The notes under the pieces: model-generated
Told to the model about the DNA's origin: nothing
The model's database searches: none
Seen by the model: only the letters and a program-made list of their open reading frames with translations
Program-made: the position numbers and the translations under genes
In this document: piece after piece, positions 34,643 to 43,507 of the stretch
Layout: each line of letters starts with the position of its first letter
How positions within the stretch are numbered: position 1 is the first letter of the stretch
Origin: Zoogloea dura
Lineage (GTDB): Bacteria; Pseudomonadota; Gammaproteobacteria; Burkholderiales; Rhodocyclaceae
Length of the DNA stretch: 64,000 bases
Assembly: GCF_012927165.1 (NCBI RefSeq)
Contig: NZ_JABBGA010000010.1
Span: 62,001 to 126,000, forward strand
Direction: 5' to 3'

Positions 34643-36025
34643 CTACAGGCTGCCGGCCAGGGCCAGCAGGGGCTGGGCCTCGCTCTGCGGCAGCAAGTTG
34701 CCGCCAAAGTCGGCAATGTTCATGCGCTCCAGCCAGTCTTCGAATTCGGGGGCGCGGCGGCGGTCGAGCACGCGGCGCAGGTAGAGGGCGTCGTGGAAGG
34801 AGGTGCTCTGGTAGTTGAGCATGATGTCGTCTGCACCGGGCACGCCGATGATGAAGTTGATGCCGGCTACGCCGAGCAGGGTGAGCAGGGTGTCCATGTC
34901 GTCCTGGTCGGCTTCGGCATGGTTGGTGTAGCAGATGTCGCAGCCCATCGGCAGGCCGAGGAGCTTGCCGCAGAAGTGGTCCTCGAGGCCGGCGCGGATG
35001 ATCTGCTTGCCGTCGTAGAGGTATTCCGGGCCGATGAAGCCGACCACGGTGTTCACCAGCAGAGGTTTGTAGCGCCGCGCCAGGCCATAGGCGCGGGCCT
35101 CCAGGGTCTGCTGGTCGGCGCCATGGTGGGCATTGGCCGACAGGGCGCTGCCCTGCCCCGTCTCGAAGTACATGACGTTGTCGCCCAGCGTGCCGCGGCC
35201 CAGCTCCAGGGCCGCGATGTTGGCTTCGTCGAGCAGGTCGGCAGAGACGCCGAAGCTGCGGTTCACCGCCTCGGTGCCGCCGATGGACTGGAACACCAGG
35301 TCCACCGGCGCGCCCTTCTCGATGGCGCGCACGGTGTTGGTGACGTGGGTGAGCACGCAGCTCTGGGTGGGCACCTCGTACTGCTCGCGGAAATCGTCGA
35401 TCAGGTGCAGCAGGGTGGTGATGGCGGGCAGGCTGTCGGTGGCCGGGTTGATACCGATCACTGCATCGCCCGCGCCGTAGAGCAGGCCGTCGAGCATGGA
35501 GGCGGCAATGCCCCGCGCGTCGTCGGTGGGGTGGTTGGGCTGCAGGCGCACGGCCAGCCGCCCGGGCAGGCCGAGGGTGTTGCGGAAGCGGGTGATCACG
35601 CTGCACTTGGCGGCCACCAGGATGAGGTCCTGGTTGCGCATCAGCTTGCTCACCGCGGCTGCCATCTCGGGGGTGATGCCGGGGGCCAGGGCGCTGAGGG
35701 TGGGGCCGTCGGCCAGGTCGGAGAGCAGCCAGTCGCGGAATTCGCCCACGCTCAGGCCCGCCACCGGCGCAAAGGCCGCCGGGACGTGGCTGTCGAGGAT
35801 GAGTCGCGTGACTTCGTCATGTTCATAGGGCACCACGGCTTCTTGCAAAAAGCGCGCCAGCGGTATGTCGGCCAGCACACAGCGGGCGGCCATGCGCTCC
35901 TCTTCCGAGGCCGCCGCCACCCCGGCCAGCATGTCGCCGGAACGGGCCGGGCTGGCCTTGGCAAGCACCGTCTTCAGGTCGGGGAAGACGTAGCGCCGGA
36001 GTCCGAGGGTGCAGGCGTAGTTCAT
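34643..36025 (-). CDS. eutB: Ethanolamine ammonia-lyase large subunit
   Basis: A 460-aa heavy chain holding the substrate and B12 sites in a TIM barrel. Recognisable family segments are NPATDS, FQSIGGTEAVNRSFG, YFETGQGSALSANAHHGADQ and GCDICYTNHAEADQDDMD. Full length. There is no EutA reactivase, shell protein or aldehyde dehydrogenase gene nearby, so this is the short, non-microcompartment form of ethanolamine use. Confidence 0.97.
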   Translation of the reverse strand: MNYACTLGLRRYVFPDLKTVLAKASPARSGDMLAGVAAASEEERMAARCVLADIPLARFLQEAVVPYEHDEVTRLILDSHVPAAFAPVAGLSVGEFRDWLLSDLADGPTLSALAPGITPEMAAAVSKLMRNQDLILVAAKCSVITRFRNTLGLPGRLAVRLQPNHPTDDARGIAASMLDGLLYGAGDAVIGINPATDSLPAITTLLHLIDDFREQYEVPTQSCVLTHVTNTVRAIEKGAPVDLVFQSIGGTEAVNRSFGVSADLLDEANIAALELGRGTLGDNVMYFETGQGSALSANAHHGADQQTLEARAYGLARRYKPLLVNTVVGFIGPEYLYDGKQIIRAGLEDHFCGKLLGLPMGCDICYTNHAEADQDDMDTLLTLLGVAGINFIIGVPGADDIMLNYQSTSFHDALYLRRVLDRRRAPEFEDWLERMNIADFGGNLLPQSEAQPLLALAGSL

Positions 36026-36085
36026 GGGGGAGATCCTTGGGGATGGGGGTGGGACAGGGGCGGCAGATACCGCCCCTGCGCGGGG

Positions 36086-37474
36086 TCAGCCTTCCGCTTC
36101 GGCCAGCCCGGCGAAAGGCAGCGCTTCACGCTGCTTGTGGGTGAGCTGGAAGTAGCCGTAGCCGACCAGCAGGATGAGCACGAAGAGGCCTGCCAGGAGC
36201 GGGTTGAACCACGCCACGGTGCCCAGGCAGATGAGAGCGCCGGCCAGGGCGATGGCGGGAAACACAGGGTAGAACGGGGCCTTGTAGGGCCGCGCCAGGC
36301 GGGGTTCGGCGGCGCGCAGCTTGAACAGGGCTGCCATCGACAAGGCATACATCAGCAGCGCGCCGAACACCGACATGGTGACGATGTTGGCGGTGAGGCT
36401 CTGCCCGCCGAAGGACAGCCATTCGTCGCTGAAGATGGCCGCGATGCCCACCGCGCCGCCGCCCAGGATGGCCCGGTGGGGCGTCTTGAAGCGCGGGTGG
36501 ATCTTGCCAAACCAGCCCGGCAGGTAGCCGGAGCGGGCCTGGGCGTAAATCTGGCGGGAGTAACCCAGGATGATGCCGTGGAAGGACGCCACCAGGCCGA
36601 ACAGGCCCAGCCACACCAGCATGTGCAGCCAGCCGCTGGATTCGCCGACCATGGTCTTCATGGCCTGGGGCAGCGGGTCGTTGATGTTGGCGAGCTTGGT
36701 CCAGTCGCCCACGCCGCCGGCAAACACCATCACGCCCACGGCCAGCACCACCAGGGTGAGGATGCCGCCGGTGTAGGCGATGGGGATGGAGCGCTTGGGG
36801 TCCTTGGCCTCTTCGGCGGCCATGGCGACGCCTTCGATGGCCAGGAAGAACCAGATCGCAAACGGGATGGCCGCGAAGATGCCGGGGATGGCCGCCAACG
36901 AGAAGCTGTCGGCACCGCTCCAGCCGCCCTTGGTGAAGTTGGCCAGGGAGAAGCCCGGCGCCACCACGCCCATGAACACCAGCAGCTCGAAGATGGCCAG
37001 CAGCGTGACGAAGAGCTCGAAGGTGGCGGCAATCGTCACCCCGACGATGTTGAGGCCCATGAAGACGATGTAGGCCCCCACCGCGGCGAGCTTGGGGTCG
37101 AGCGCCGGGTATTGCACATTGAGGTAGGCGCCGATCGCCAGGGCGATGGCCGGCGGCGCGAAGACGAATTCGATGAGGGTGGCCATGCCCGCCAGGTAGC
37201 CGCCGGTGGGGCCGAAGGCGTGGTAGCTGTAGGCGAAAGGCCCGCCGGCGTGGGGGATGCTGGCGGTGAGTTCGGTGAAGCTGAAGATGAAGGTGCCGTA
37301 CATCACGGCCACCATGATGGTGGTGACGAGGAAGCCGAGAGTGCCGGCGGAGGCCCAGCCGAAGCTCCAGCCAAAGTACTCGCCCGAGATGACCAGGCCG
37401 ACGGCGATGCCCCACAACTGCCAGGTGCCCAGGCTGGCCGAAAGGCCGTGCGGGGCTTGATTGGATGCGCTCAT
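36086..37474 (-). CDS. eat: Ethanolamine permease
   Basis: A 462-aa APC-superfamily transporter with about 12 hydrophobic segments and the N-terminal motif VISGEYFGWSFGWASAGTLG characteristic of ethanolamine permeases (EutP/Eat type). It precedes eutB by 60 bp and is probably the first gene of the eat-eutB-eutC-porin operon. The start at 37474 is chosen over 37504 for homology of the MSASNQ-like start and a GGGAGG Shine-Dalgarno 9-14 bp upstream. Confidence 0.93.
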   Translation of the reverse strand: MSASNQAPHGLSASLGTWQLWGIAVGLVISGEYFGWSFGWASAGTLGFLVTTIMVAVMYGTFIFSFTELTASIPHAGGPFAYSYHAFGPTGGYLAGMATLIEFVFAPPAIALAIGAYLNVQYPALDPKLAAVGAYIVFMGLNIVGVTIAATFELFVTLLAIFELLVFMGVVAPGFSLANFTKGGWSGADSFSLAAIPGIFAAIPFAIWFFLAIEGVAMAAEEAKDPKRSIPIAYTGGILTLVVLAVGVMVFAGGVGDWTKLANINDPLPQAMKTMVGESSGWLHMLVWLGLFGLVASFHGIILGYSRQIYAQARSGYLPGWFGKIHPRFKTPHRAILGGGAVGIAAIFSDEWLSFGGQSLTANIVTMSVFGALLMYALSMAALFKLRAAEPRLARPYKAPFYPVFPAIALAGALICLGTVAWFNPLLAGLFVLILLVGYGYFQLTHKQREALPFAGLAEAEG

Positions 37475-37531
37475 GATTGACTCCGGGAGGTTTGATGACT
37501 GCATCGTGGCTCACCGGAAGGGGGTGCATCT

Positions 37532-37567
37532 AGCAAGATTCGGCACGCCGATAGCAGGATTCGGCAC
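37532..37567. promoter_or_regulatory. Two direct repeats, 21 bp apart, in the eat promoter region
   Basis: AGCAAGATTCGGCAC (37532-37546) and AGCAGGATTCGGCAC (37553-37567) differ at one base and are offset by exactly 21 bp, two helical turns. Tandem half-sites with this spacing are typical of AraC/XylS-family activators. They lie between eat and the divergent AraC-type gene, 58 bp or more from the eat start. Confidence 0.65.
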
Positions 37568-37766
37568 CGCCGCGCAAACGTGCCGAAAGCTGCCATGCGG
37601 CCTGCACCAGGCCTGTGCCCGAGCCTTGTGCAACGCACCAAGACAGATCATTTTCGCCACTGGGTAATACCGGGCGGCGGGCTTGAAGCACGCACCGGCG
37701 CGCACATCCTTCCAACGGTACGGCGCTTGCTTCGCAGGCAGGATGATCCCCTTGCAGGACGCCACC

Positions 37767-38741
37767 ATGAGCGCCACCCTCCTCTCTCCGCCCGCCCCGC
37801 CCCGGCCGCTGCGGCGCGTGACCCGGGCCCGGGACGCCGACGAGCAGGCGCACAACCTGTCCCAGTGGGACCAGCGTTATGACCAGCTCTCGCCGGGGCA
37901 CTTCGAGGGTTCGGTGACGGAGTTGTGGCTGCCCAGGAGCCAGGTCTTCGTCGAGACGGCCAACCGCCAGCTGCGCCAGACCTGCGCGGCGTGGCCCCGC
38001 TCGGTGTGGTTCGGCATTCCGGCGGCGCGGGACGGCATGATGTCCTTGGGGGGCAAGCCCTTGTCGTCGCGGGCAGTGTGCATCCGGGACGGGGGCGCGG
38101 AGTTCGACCTGCTCACCGCACCGGACTTCAACCTGTTCGGCATCGTGGTGGACCGGCTGGCCTTTGCCGAGCATGTGGACCGCCACGCCCACCGGGATCT
38201 GGACCGCCTGCTGCAACAGGGCGACGTGCTCAACCTGGAGCCGGCACGCAAGAACGCCCTGTGCGCAGCGCTCACCGCCATCCTGGCCGACGCCGAAGGG
38301 CCCGACGCCGCCGGCAGCTCGGCCGACGCGCTGCAGCTGCGCATCTTCGATGCGCTGGCCGACATGCTGATGGGCCCGGACACCGCGCCCGGCCACGTCA
38401 GCCGCAGCCGCCTGGCCCACCAGCAGACGGTGGAGCGGGTGCGCCAGTATGTGCTGCAGCACCCCGACCAGCCGCCCTCCATCCCCGAGCTGTGCGAGCG
38501 CCTGCACCTGAGCCGGCGCGCCCTGCAGAACTGTTTCGAGGATGTGGCCGGCATGCCGCCGCTGAGCTACATGCGCAGCCTGCGCCTCAACGAGGTACGC
38601 CGCGAGCTCAAGCACAACCGCGGCCGGCGCCCCATCTCGAGCATCGCCTACGACTGGGGCTTCACCCACATGAGCCAGTTCGCGCGGGACTACCGGCGCA
38701 TGTTCGGGGTGCTGCCTTCAGAGTCCGTCCGCGAGGTGTAA
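37767..38741 (+). CDS. AraC-family activator, probable ethanolamine regulator (EutR-like)
   Basis: A 324-aa regulator with an N-terminal ligand domain (about 1-215) and a C-terminal AraC double helix-turn-helix (about 225-320: SIPELCERLHLSRRALQNCFEDVAGMPPLSYMR and SSIAYDWGFTHMSQFARDYRRMFG). It is transcribed away from the eat-eutBC-porin operon, as EutR-type regulators are, and two 21-bp-phased direct repeats lie between. The start at 37767 has GCAGGA about 8 bp before it; in-frame ATGs at 37743 and 37683 are alternatives. Confidence 0.87.
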   Translation: MSATLLSPPAPPRPLRRVTRARDADEQAHNLSQWDQRYDQLSPGHFEGSVTELWLPRSQVFVETANRQLRQTCAAWPRSVWFGIPAARDGMMSLGGKPLSSRAVCIRDGGAEFDLLTAPDFNLFGIVVDRLAFAEHVDRHAHRDLDRLLQQGDVLNLEPARKNALCAALTAILADAEGPDAAGSSADALQLRIFDALADMLMGPDTAPGHVSRSRLAHQQTVERVRQYVLQHPDQPPSIPELCERLHLSRRALQNCFEDVAGMPPLSYMRSLRLNEVRRELKHNRGRRPISSIAYDWGFTHMSQFARDYRRMFGVLPSESVREV

Positions 38742-38879
38742 GCCGCCGGCGCCACCGCTGCCGGGGAGCAACATGCTAGGATTGCCGTCGATGGGGCTTG
38801 ATCGCCCCTTTATCCGACACCCGTCTGCCCTGCCGGCCTGCCCGGTTTGCAGCAGCCCGACGCAACAGAAGATCCGAAC

Positions 38880-39560
38880 ATGTCCGCATCACCCGAGCCA
38901 ACCCGTCATTCGGAATGGCTGGCCTATACCGACCTGCCGACCACGCATGGTGTGTTTGCCATGCACATCTTTCGCACCACCCTGCCCGACCCCACCCAGG
39001 GCTTCCAGGAACATGTGGCCCTCGTGCATGGCCAGGTCGAGGGCGTCGCCGGCCTGCCGGTGCGCGTGCACTCCGAGTGCCTGACCGGTGAAGTCTTCGG
39101 CTCCCTCAAGTGCGACTGCCGTGACCAGCTCGATCTGGCCCTGTCGGAGATCGTGCGCCGTGGCGCCGGCATCGTGCTCTACCTGCGCCAGGAAGGCCGC
39201 GGCATCGGCCTGACCAACAAGGTGCGGGCCTATCATCTGCAGTCCCGCGGGCATGACACGGTGGATGCCAACCGCCTCCTCGGCCTGCCCGACGATGCCC
39301 GGTCGTATGAGATGGTCCCCGAGATGCTCGCCCACTTCAAGGTGCCGAGCATCCAGCTGATGACCAACAACCCCGACAAGCTGGCCAAGCTCACCGCCCT
39401 GGGCGTGAAGGTCGACGGCTGCCTGCCGGTCATCACCCAGCCCAACACGCACTCCATCGGCTATATCAAGACCAAGCGCCAGCGCATGGGGCATTCGCTG
39501 CCCGACCATGGTGACAAGGCGCCACTCGCCAGCGTGGGCGCCAGGCTCAGCGAAGACTAG
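38880..39560 (+). CDS. ribA: GTP cyclohydrolase II
   Basis: A 226-aa enzyme opening GTP to the first riboflavin intermediate. Zinc ligands C67, C78 and C80 are in SECLTGEVFGSLKCDC; the catalytic YLRQEGRGIGL is intact. It is the stand-alone RibA rather than a RibBA fusion. The C-terminal end overlaps the convergent LysR gene by 14 bp. No FMN riboswitch is recognisable in the 138 bp upstream. Confidence 0.96.
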   Translation: MSASPEPTRHSEWLAYTDLPTTHGVFAMHIFRTTLPDPTQGFQEHVALVHGQVEGVAGLPVRVHSECLTGEVFGSLKCDCRDQLDLALSEIVRRGAGIVLYLRQEGRGIGLTNKVRAYHLQSRGHDTVDANRLLGLPDDARSYEMVPEMLAHFKVPSIQLMTNNPDKLAKLTALGVKVDGCLPVITQPNTHSIGYIKTKRQRMGHSLPDHGDKAPLASVGARLSED

Positions 39561-40515
39561 GCAGCGGCGGCCGAGCCTCCGCAGCGCCGGCCTCAGCCAG
39601 CAGCCAGGCCCGGAAATCCCTTATCAAGGGTCGATCGGCCAGGGCCTCGGGCACCACCAGGCTATACACGTAGCGCGATGGCATTACGGTGGCAAAGGGC
39701 ATCACCAGCCGGCCGGCGCTGACGTCGGCCTCGACCAGCGGCCATAGCGCCAGCGCCATGCCCTGCCCGCCCAAGGCGGCTTCAAGCACCAGCACGGCGC
39801 TGGAGAAGCGCGGCCCCCGGCTGGCATCCACCTCGGCCACACCGGCCAGCCGGAACCATTCAGCCCAGCTTGGCCGCACGGCCTCATCGGGAATCGATTC
39901 GTCGTGGATGAGAACGTGCTGGCCCAGATCGGCCGCGGTGACGAGTGGCGCGCTTCGTGACAGCAGCCCGGGGCTGCACACCAGCACGTATTCGGGTGCC
40001 AGCAGCAGGTCGCGGCAGAAGCCCGGGTAATCCACCATGCCGAAGCGCACGGCCACTGCGCTGCCGGCGTCGCGCGGATCGGTCAGCAGCGTCTCCGGCC
40101 CGCGTCCCAGACCGTCGATGTTGCCCACGTCGTCGGCCAGGCGCAGCTCCACCTCCGGATGCAGGGCACCAAAGCGCGACAGGCGCGGCACCAGCCAGCG
40201 CAGGGCAAAGGAGGGCGGCGCATGCACGGTGAGCGGCCCGGCCGGACGTAGCTGTGCAACGCCCACGGCCGCCGCCAGGCAATCCAGGCCTTCGCGCAGC
40301 TTGGGCAACATGGCCTGCCCCTGCTCGGACAATTCAAGCGCCCGCGGCAGGCGATGGAACAGCGGCACGCCGAGATAGCTTTCGAGGGCCTTGATCTGCT
40401 GACTCACCGCGGCAGGTGTGACGAAGAGCTCGTCGGCCGCTTTCTTGAAGCTCAGATGACGCGCCGCCGCCTCGAAGGCTCGCAGCGCGGGGAGCGGCGG
40501 CAAACGGTAGCTCAT
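39547..40515 (-). CDS. LysR-family regulator, GcvA-like
   Basis: A 322-aa LysR-type regulator. The N-terminal helix-turn-helix (LPALRAFEAAARHLSFKKAADELFVTPAAVSQQIKALE pattern, residues 8-46) and the rest of the length match the GcvA group. A perfect 7-7 inverted repeat sits 10 bp upstream of its start. It is divergent from a 50-aa protein gene. Target genes are not evident; the small protein next door is the first candidate. Confidence 0.9.
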   Translation of the reverse strand: MSYRLPPLPALRAFEAAARHLSFKKAADELFVTPAAVSQQIKALESYLGVPLFHRLPRALELSEQGQAMLPKLREGLDCLAAAVGVAQLRPAGPLTVHAPPSFALRWLVPRLSRFGALHPEVELRLADDVGNIDGLGRGPETLLTDPRDAGSAVAVRFGMVDYPGFCRDLLLAPEYVLVCSPGLLSRSAPLVTAADLGQHVLIHDESIPDEAVRPSWAEWFRLAGVAEVDASRGPRFSSAVLVLEAALGGQGMALALWPLVEADVSAGRLVMPFATVMPSRYVYSLVVPEALADRPLIRDFRAWLLAEAGAAEARPPLPSLR

Positions 40516-40524
40516 GATGGCTTC

Positions 40525-40543
40525 GATTAAGTAAAGCTTAATC
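40525..40543. promoter_or_regulatory. Palindromic LysR-type operator
   Basis: GATTAAG-TAAAG-CTTAATC is a perfect inverted repeat with a T-N11-A core, the form bound by LysR-type regulators. It is placed right before the LysR gene, suited to autoregulation and control of the divergent gene. Confidence 0.6.
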
Positions 40544-40689
40544 GTAGCATCAGAAAACCTAGCTTGCTGCAGCGCAACATCAAACCTAGAGTGACATCAG
40601 GCGCACAGCAAGGTCCGGTGTCAGGCAACCCCTCCCCTCTGCCTGATACCGAACCGCGCCATCCCGGCAACACGCACAAGGAGAACAAG

Positions 40690-40842
40690 ATGAACCTCGA
40701 CCACCTCCGCAGACTCTTCAGCCGCTCGCTCGACGAACGGGTCACCGAAGAACGTCGCACCCTCGTCGGCCATGTCTCCGACGCTTTCGAATACGACTGT
40801 GAGTCCTACTTCAAGGAAGTCTTCGCCGGCCAGGTCTTGTAA
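40690..40842 (+). CDS. Small conserved-looking protein (50 aa)
   Basis: A 50-codon frame starting MNLDHLRRLFSRSLDERV with a clear Shine-Dalgarno (AAGGAGAA) and ending in its own terminator. The composition is charged and helical (RVTEERRTLVGHVSDAFEYDCESYFKEVF), with a single cysteine and no signal peptide. Divergent from the LysR gene. No family recognised; the ribosome site, terminator and codon use make a real gene likely. Confidence 0.65.
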   Translation: MNLDHLRRLFSRSLDERVTEERRTLVGHVSDAFEYDCESYFKEVFAGQVL

Positions 40843-40869
40843 GCAGCGACCGGCACCTGCCAGCCCATG

Positions 40870-40900
40870 AAAAAACCAGCCTGCGACGGCTGGTTTTTTT
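40870..40900. terminator. Strong terminator, probably bidirectional
   Basis: AAAAAACCAGCC / GGCTGGTTTTTTT with a TGCGAC loop. It ends the 50-aa gene and, read on the other strand, the 228-aa hypothetical gene. Confidence 0.9.
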
Positions 40901-40907
40901 GTGGACT

Positions 40908-41594
40908 TCAGTCACCTTCCGAAAAGCGGAAGTCGCTTTCGATCCACGCCCTGGCCGCTGCCGCGGTGAGCCGGAAATCTGCGGCCACCTTCTGCCGGGC
41001 AGCTGACTCGCCCGACTCGTCAAAAGCCTCCAGCAGGGCGTGGGGGTCGTACTCGTCGGGCACGATGTCCAGCGTCACCTCCCATTGGGCGTCGCCCGCC
41101 CGTACCGTCACCTGCTTGTGCAGATGCGCCTGACGCTGCGCCGTCTGGCGCTGCAGGACAGCCGACGCCTGCCTGAGCAGCGCGCTGAACGCCGACGCCC
41201 CGAGCGGCTCGGGGCTGTCGCCGGCCATGCGCCAGGGCTGCACCAGGGCGGGTTCGGATTCGCCATCGCGGCGCATCTCGACGGCCCAGCCTTCGGCGTC
41301 ATCCGACTTGATGACACGCGCGCTCCAGCCGTCTTCGCCCCACTGCCGCGCGTCCCGAACGCCTGCAACAGCCTCGGGGACGACCGGGGCCGGCGCGGGA
41401 ACAATGATGGGCAGCCTGCATTCGATCAAGGCTGGGGCGTCCGGCGATTCATCTGCGCCCATCAGGGCCAGCTGCGACGGGATGAGCGCACCGGCAGGCA
41501 GGGACGACAACGTGCGCCTGCGTGCCTGAGGCACCCGGCCCGCCATTGCGAAGGATCCGTCGAGCGGAAAGTTGAAACTCATCTGGTTGTTCAT
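40908..41594 (-). CDS. Hypothetical protein
   Basis: A 228-aa protein starting MNNQMSFNFPLDG, with a low-complexity Pro/Ala region (about 65-80), then a C-terminal half of mixed strands and helices containing GWAVEMRRDGE, RQAHLHKQVTV and a FRLTAAAARAWIESDFRFSE end. No signal peptide or membrane segment, probably cytosolic. Good codon bias throughout. The ORF extends to 41645, but that start gives a Cys-rich leader in AT-rich DNA and is disfavoured. Function unknown. Confidence 0.7.
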   Translation of the reverse strand: MNNQMSFNFPLDGSFAMAGRVPQARRRTLSSLPAGALIPSQLALMGADESPDAPALIECRLPIIVPAPAPVVPEAVAGVRDARQWGEDGWSARVIKSDDAEGWAVEMRRDGESEPALVQPWRMAGDSPEPLGASAFSALLRQASAVLQRQTAQRQAHLHKQVTVRAGDAQWEVTLDIVPDEYDPHALLEAFDESGESAARQKVAADFRLTAAAARAWIESDFRFSEGD

Positions 41595-41645
41595 CTGCGC
41601 ATTGCCCGCTTGATTCAGCACGCCGCAAACTGTACAAAAATACAC

Positions 41646-42027
41646 TAATTAGTTCAAGTCAACCGCGCGCTCTTACCCGGCCCGCCCATCCACGTCCGGC
41701 AACGCAACGTCCGACGCAAGCGGGAGGCGGCCGCTGCTTTCTCGACGCCTTGCAGATCACCGCCACCCGAAGCCCAACCATCGGTCCGGGACAGGCCGCG
41801 CCTTCGACATCGGAGTCTGTGGAAGCGGTCATGCCGGAGGCAGGACACGACGAATGAAGACAAGCGTAAGGAACGCCACGGAGAGGATCTATTTGTCATA
41901 GAACGTTAAATATACCTTATCGATATCATGGCAACCACCAGGCGGCCGGGCCACCTGAAAGACAACGATATAATCAATTGTCGTATCCCATTGAATTTAT
42001 CAACTACACACTTATTACCTGAAAGCC
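41646..42027. other. Intergenic region (382 bp)
   Basis: No supportable gene. The first half is GC-rich with only an Arg-rich minus-strand shadow ORF. The second half is AT-rich; a TATAAT at 41969-41974 could be the -10 of the downstream lipoprotein pair, though no good -35 is visible. Confidence 0.5.
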
Positions 42028-42468
42028 ATGAACAAACTGGTCAAGCTTCTCCTCCTGCTGTGCATCACAGCCGCCATCACAAGCGGCTGCGCCGTCAATC
42101 GCGCCACGGCCCACATCGATCCGGCCACCAACCTCTCTGCACTGAAGACCCTGCACGTCAGGAAATTCGCCGACGACAATGCCAATACCGAGACCCTGAT
42201 CGCAGACCGACTGCGCGCCCAGGGCGTCAAGGTCACGGCGGACCCGCAGACGCCCCCGGCCGGGGTCGATGGCGTCGTCACCTACGTCGAAAAGTGGATG
42301 TGGGACATCACGATGTACATGCTTGAACTCACCGTCGTGATCCGGGATCCGCAGAGCGACTTCCCCCTCGCCACCGGCAACTCCTACCACACCTCGCTGA
42401 CCCGCAAGTCGCCCAAGGAAATGGTCGATGAGGTCATTGGCAACATCTACAAGGAGCAAAACAAATGA
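42028..42468 (+). CDS. Putative lipoprotein, first of a pair
   Basis: A 146-aa protein with lipoprotein signal ITSGC (C21). The mature part has the alternating pattern of small outer-membrane lipoproteins: LSALKTLHVRKFADDNANTETLIADRLRAQGVKV, then YVEKWMWDITMYMLELTVVIRD. It resembles the DUF4136-like/LptE-like folds that bind at the outer membrane, but the family is not certain. It overlaps the next lipoprotein gene by 4 bp, so the two probably act together. Confidence 0.82.
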   Translation: MNKLVKLLLLLCITAAITSGCAVNRATAHIDPATNLSALKTLHVRKFADDNANTETLIADRLRAQGVKVTADPQTPPAGVDGVVTYVEKWMWDITMYMLELTVVIRDPQSDFPLATGNSYHTSLTRKSPKEMVDEVIGNIYKEQNK

Positions 42469-43010
42469 TCCGTCAGAACCATATTTGCAAACACGTCGCG
42501 GCCCCGGCGGCGGCCCTGGCCCTGTTGCTGGCAGGCTGCGCGTCGCCGGCAAACCGCCAGGCGATGATTCCGCAGGTGCTCGGCCCCCTTCAGACCCATC
42601 CCTATAGCGTGCGCGTACAAAGTAGTGGGGGCAGCGATACCGGCGCGCTGGACAGCAGCAACATCTCGGATGCCGACTTGAAGTCAGCCATCGAGGAGGC
42701 GGTGGTCAGCAACAAGGTGTTCAAGAGCGTCGTCCAAGGCAAAGACGGCGACTATGAGCTCTCCGTCCGCGTGACCAGTCTGAGCAAACCAATCATCGGC
42801 TTTTCGTTCACGGTGGATATGGAGGCGGCCTGGTCCCTGCTCAAGGTTTCCGACCGCTCCGTGGTCATGCGCAAGTCCATCAAGAGCTCTGGCACCGCAA
42901 CAGCCGGTGATTCCCTGGTTGGCGTCACCCGGCTTCGCCTTGCAGTCGAGGCCTCCGCCCGCGACAACATCAGCCAGGGCCTGCAGGCCGTCTCCGCACT
43001 GAAGCTCTGA
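42465..43010 (+). CDS. Putative lipoprotein, second of a pair
   Basis: A 181-aa protein with lipoprotein signal LLAGC (C25). The mature domain (about 45-180) contains SDADLKSAIEEAVVSNKVFKSVVQGKDGDYELSV, a pattern of proteins with a mixed alpha/beta periplasmic fold. Translationally coupled to the preceding lipoprotein (ATGA). A hairpin follows about 50 bp downstream. Function unknown. Confidence 0.82.
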   Translation: MIRQNHICKHVAAPAAALALLLAGCASPANRQAMIPQVLGPLQTHPYSVRVQSSGGSDTGALDSSNISDADLKSAIEEAVVSNKVFKSVVQGKDGDYELSVRVTSLSKPIIGFSFTVDMEAAWSLLKVSDRSVVMRKSIKSSGTATAGDSLVGVTRLRLAVEASARDNISQGLQAVSALKL

Positions 43011-43061
43011 GGTGGGAACTGCCGCCTGCCGGCGGAGCGCCATACGGGCGCACAAAAGAAA

Positions 43062-43090
43062 AACCCGAGGGCCTGTGGGCCGCTCGGGTT
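43062..43090 (+). terminator. Hairpin after lipoprotein pair
   Basis: AACCCGAG / CTCGGGTT stem enclosing a smaller GC stem. It is followed by AAATCC rather than a T-run, so confidence is moderate. Confidence 0.5.
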
Positions 43091-43507
43091 AAATCCACAC
43101 CAATGGAGGAGAGGGTGGAGGAGACGGATCAAGAATACACCCTCCTCGTTGTGCGGCGCAACAATTCGCGTGTATCAAGCTGTGACGGAGATCACAAACA
43201 CTGAACCCGGCCGCGCAACCACCTCGAAGGTGCATTTACCCTGCGCCGCGCGCCATGGCGACGCCTTGAGCATGGCGCGCCAGGCCTCCTTTCACATCAG
43301 GGCAGTGAGCAGCTCCCTCCGCGGGCTGGATGGCGAAGCCCCCTACCATCAAGAAAGCACATCCCATCCAGATGACCCGAAGCGGTCAGTCATGCAGCGG
43401 ATCGCCGCCCCACAGCATCGAAGCGTCTCCCCCTCACGCCTCGCCTAAGGGGCCACCCAAGCCGGGGTATGTTCCAAAATACTATAAACAGGGACGAGGG
43501 ACGGGCA
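43091..43507. other. Intergenic region (417 bp)
   Basis: No supportable gene. A 99-codon plus-strand frame (43149-43448) has no ribosome site and no structured composition. Nothing else recognised. Confidence 0.4.

Noticed and set aside
34124-37480. 1118-codon plus-strand open frame across the ethanolamine operon
   Set aside because: It spans three recognisable genes and their gaps on the other strand; composition is that of an antisense artefact.
38742-38879. FMN riboswitch before ribA
   Set aside because: None of the conserved helices or loops of the FMN aptamer are recognisable and the leader is short.
41654-41899. 81-codon minus-strand frame
   Set aside because: Arg/Ser-rich low-complexity sequence without a ribosome site.
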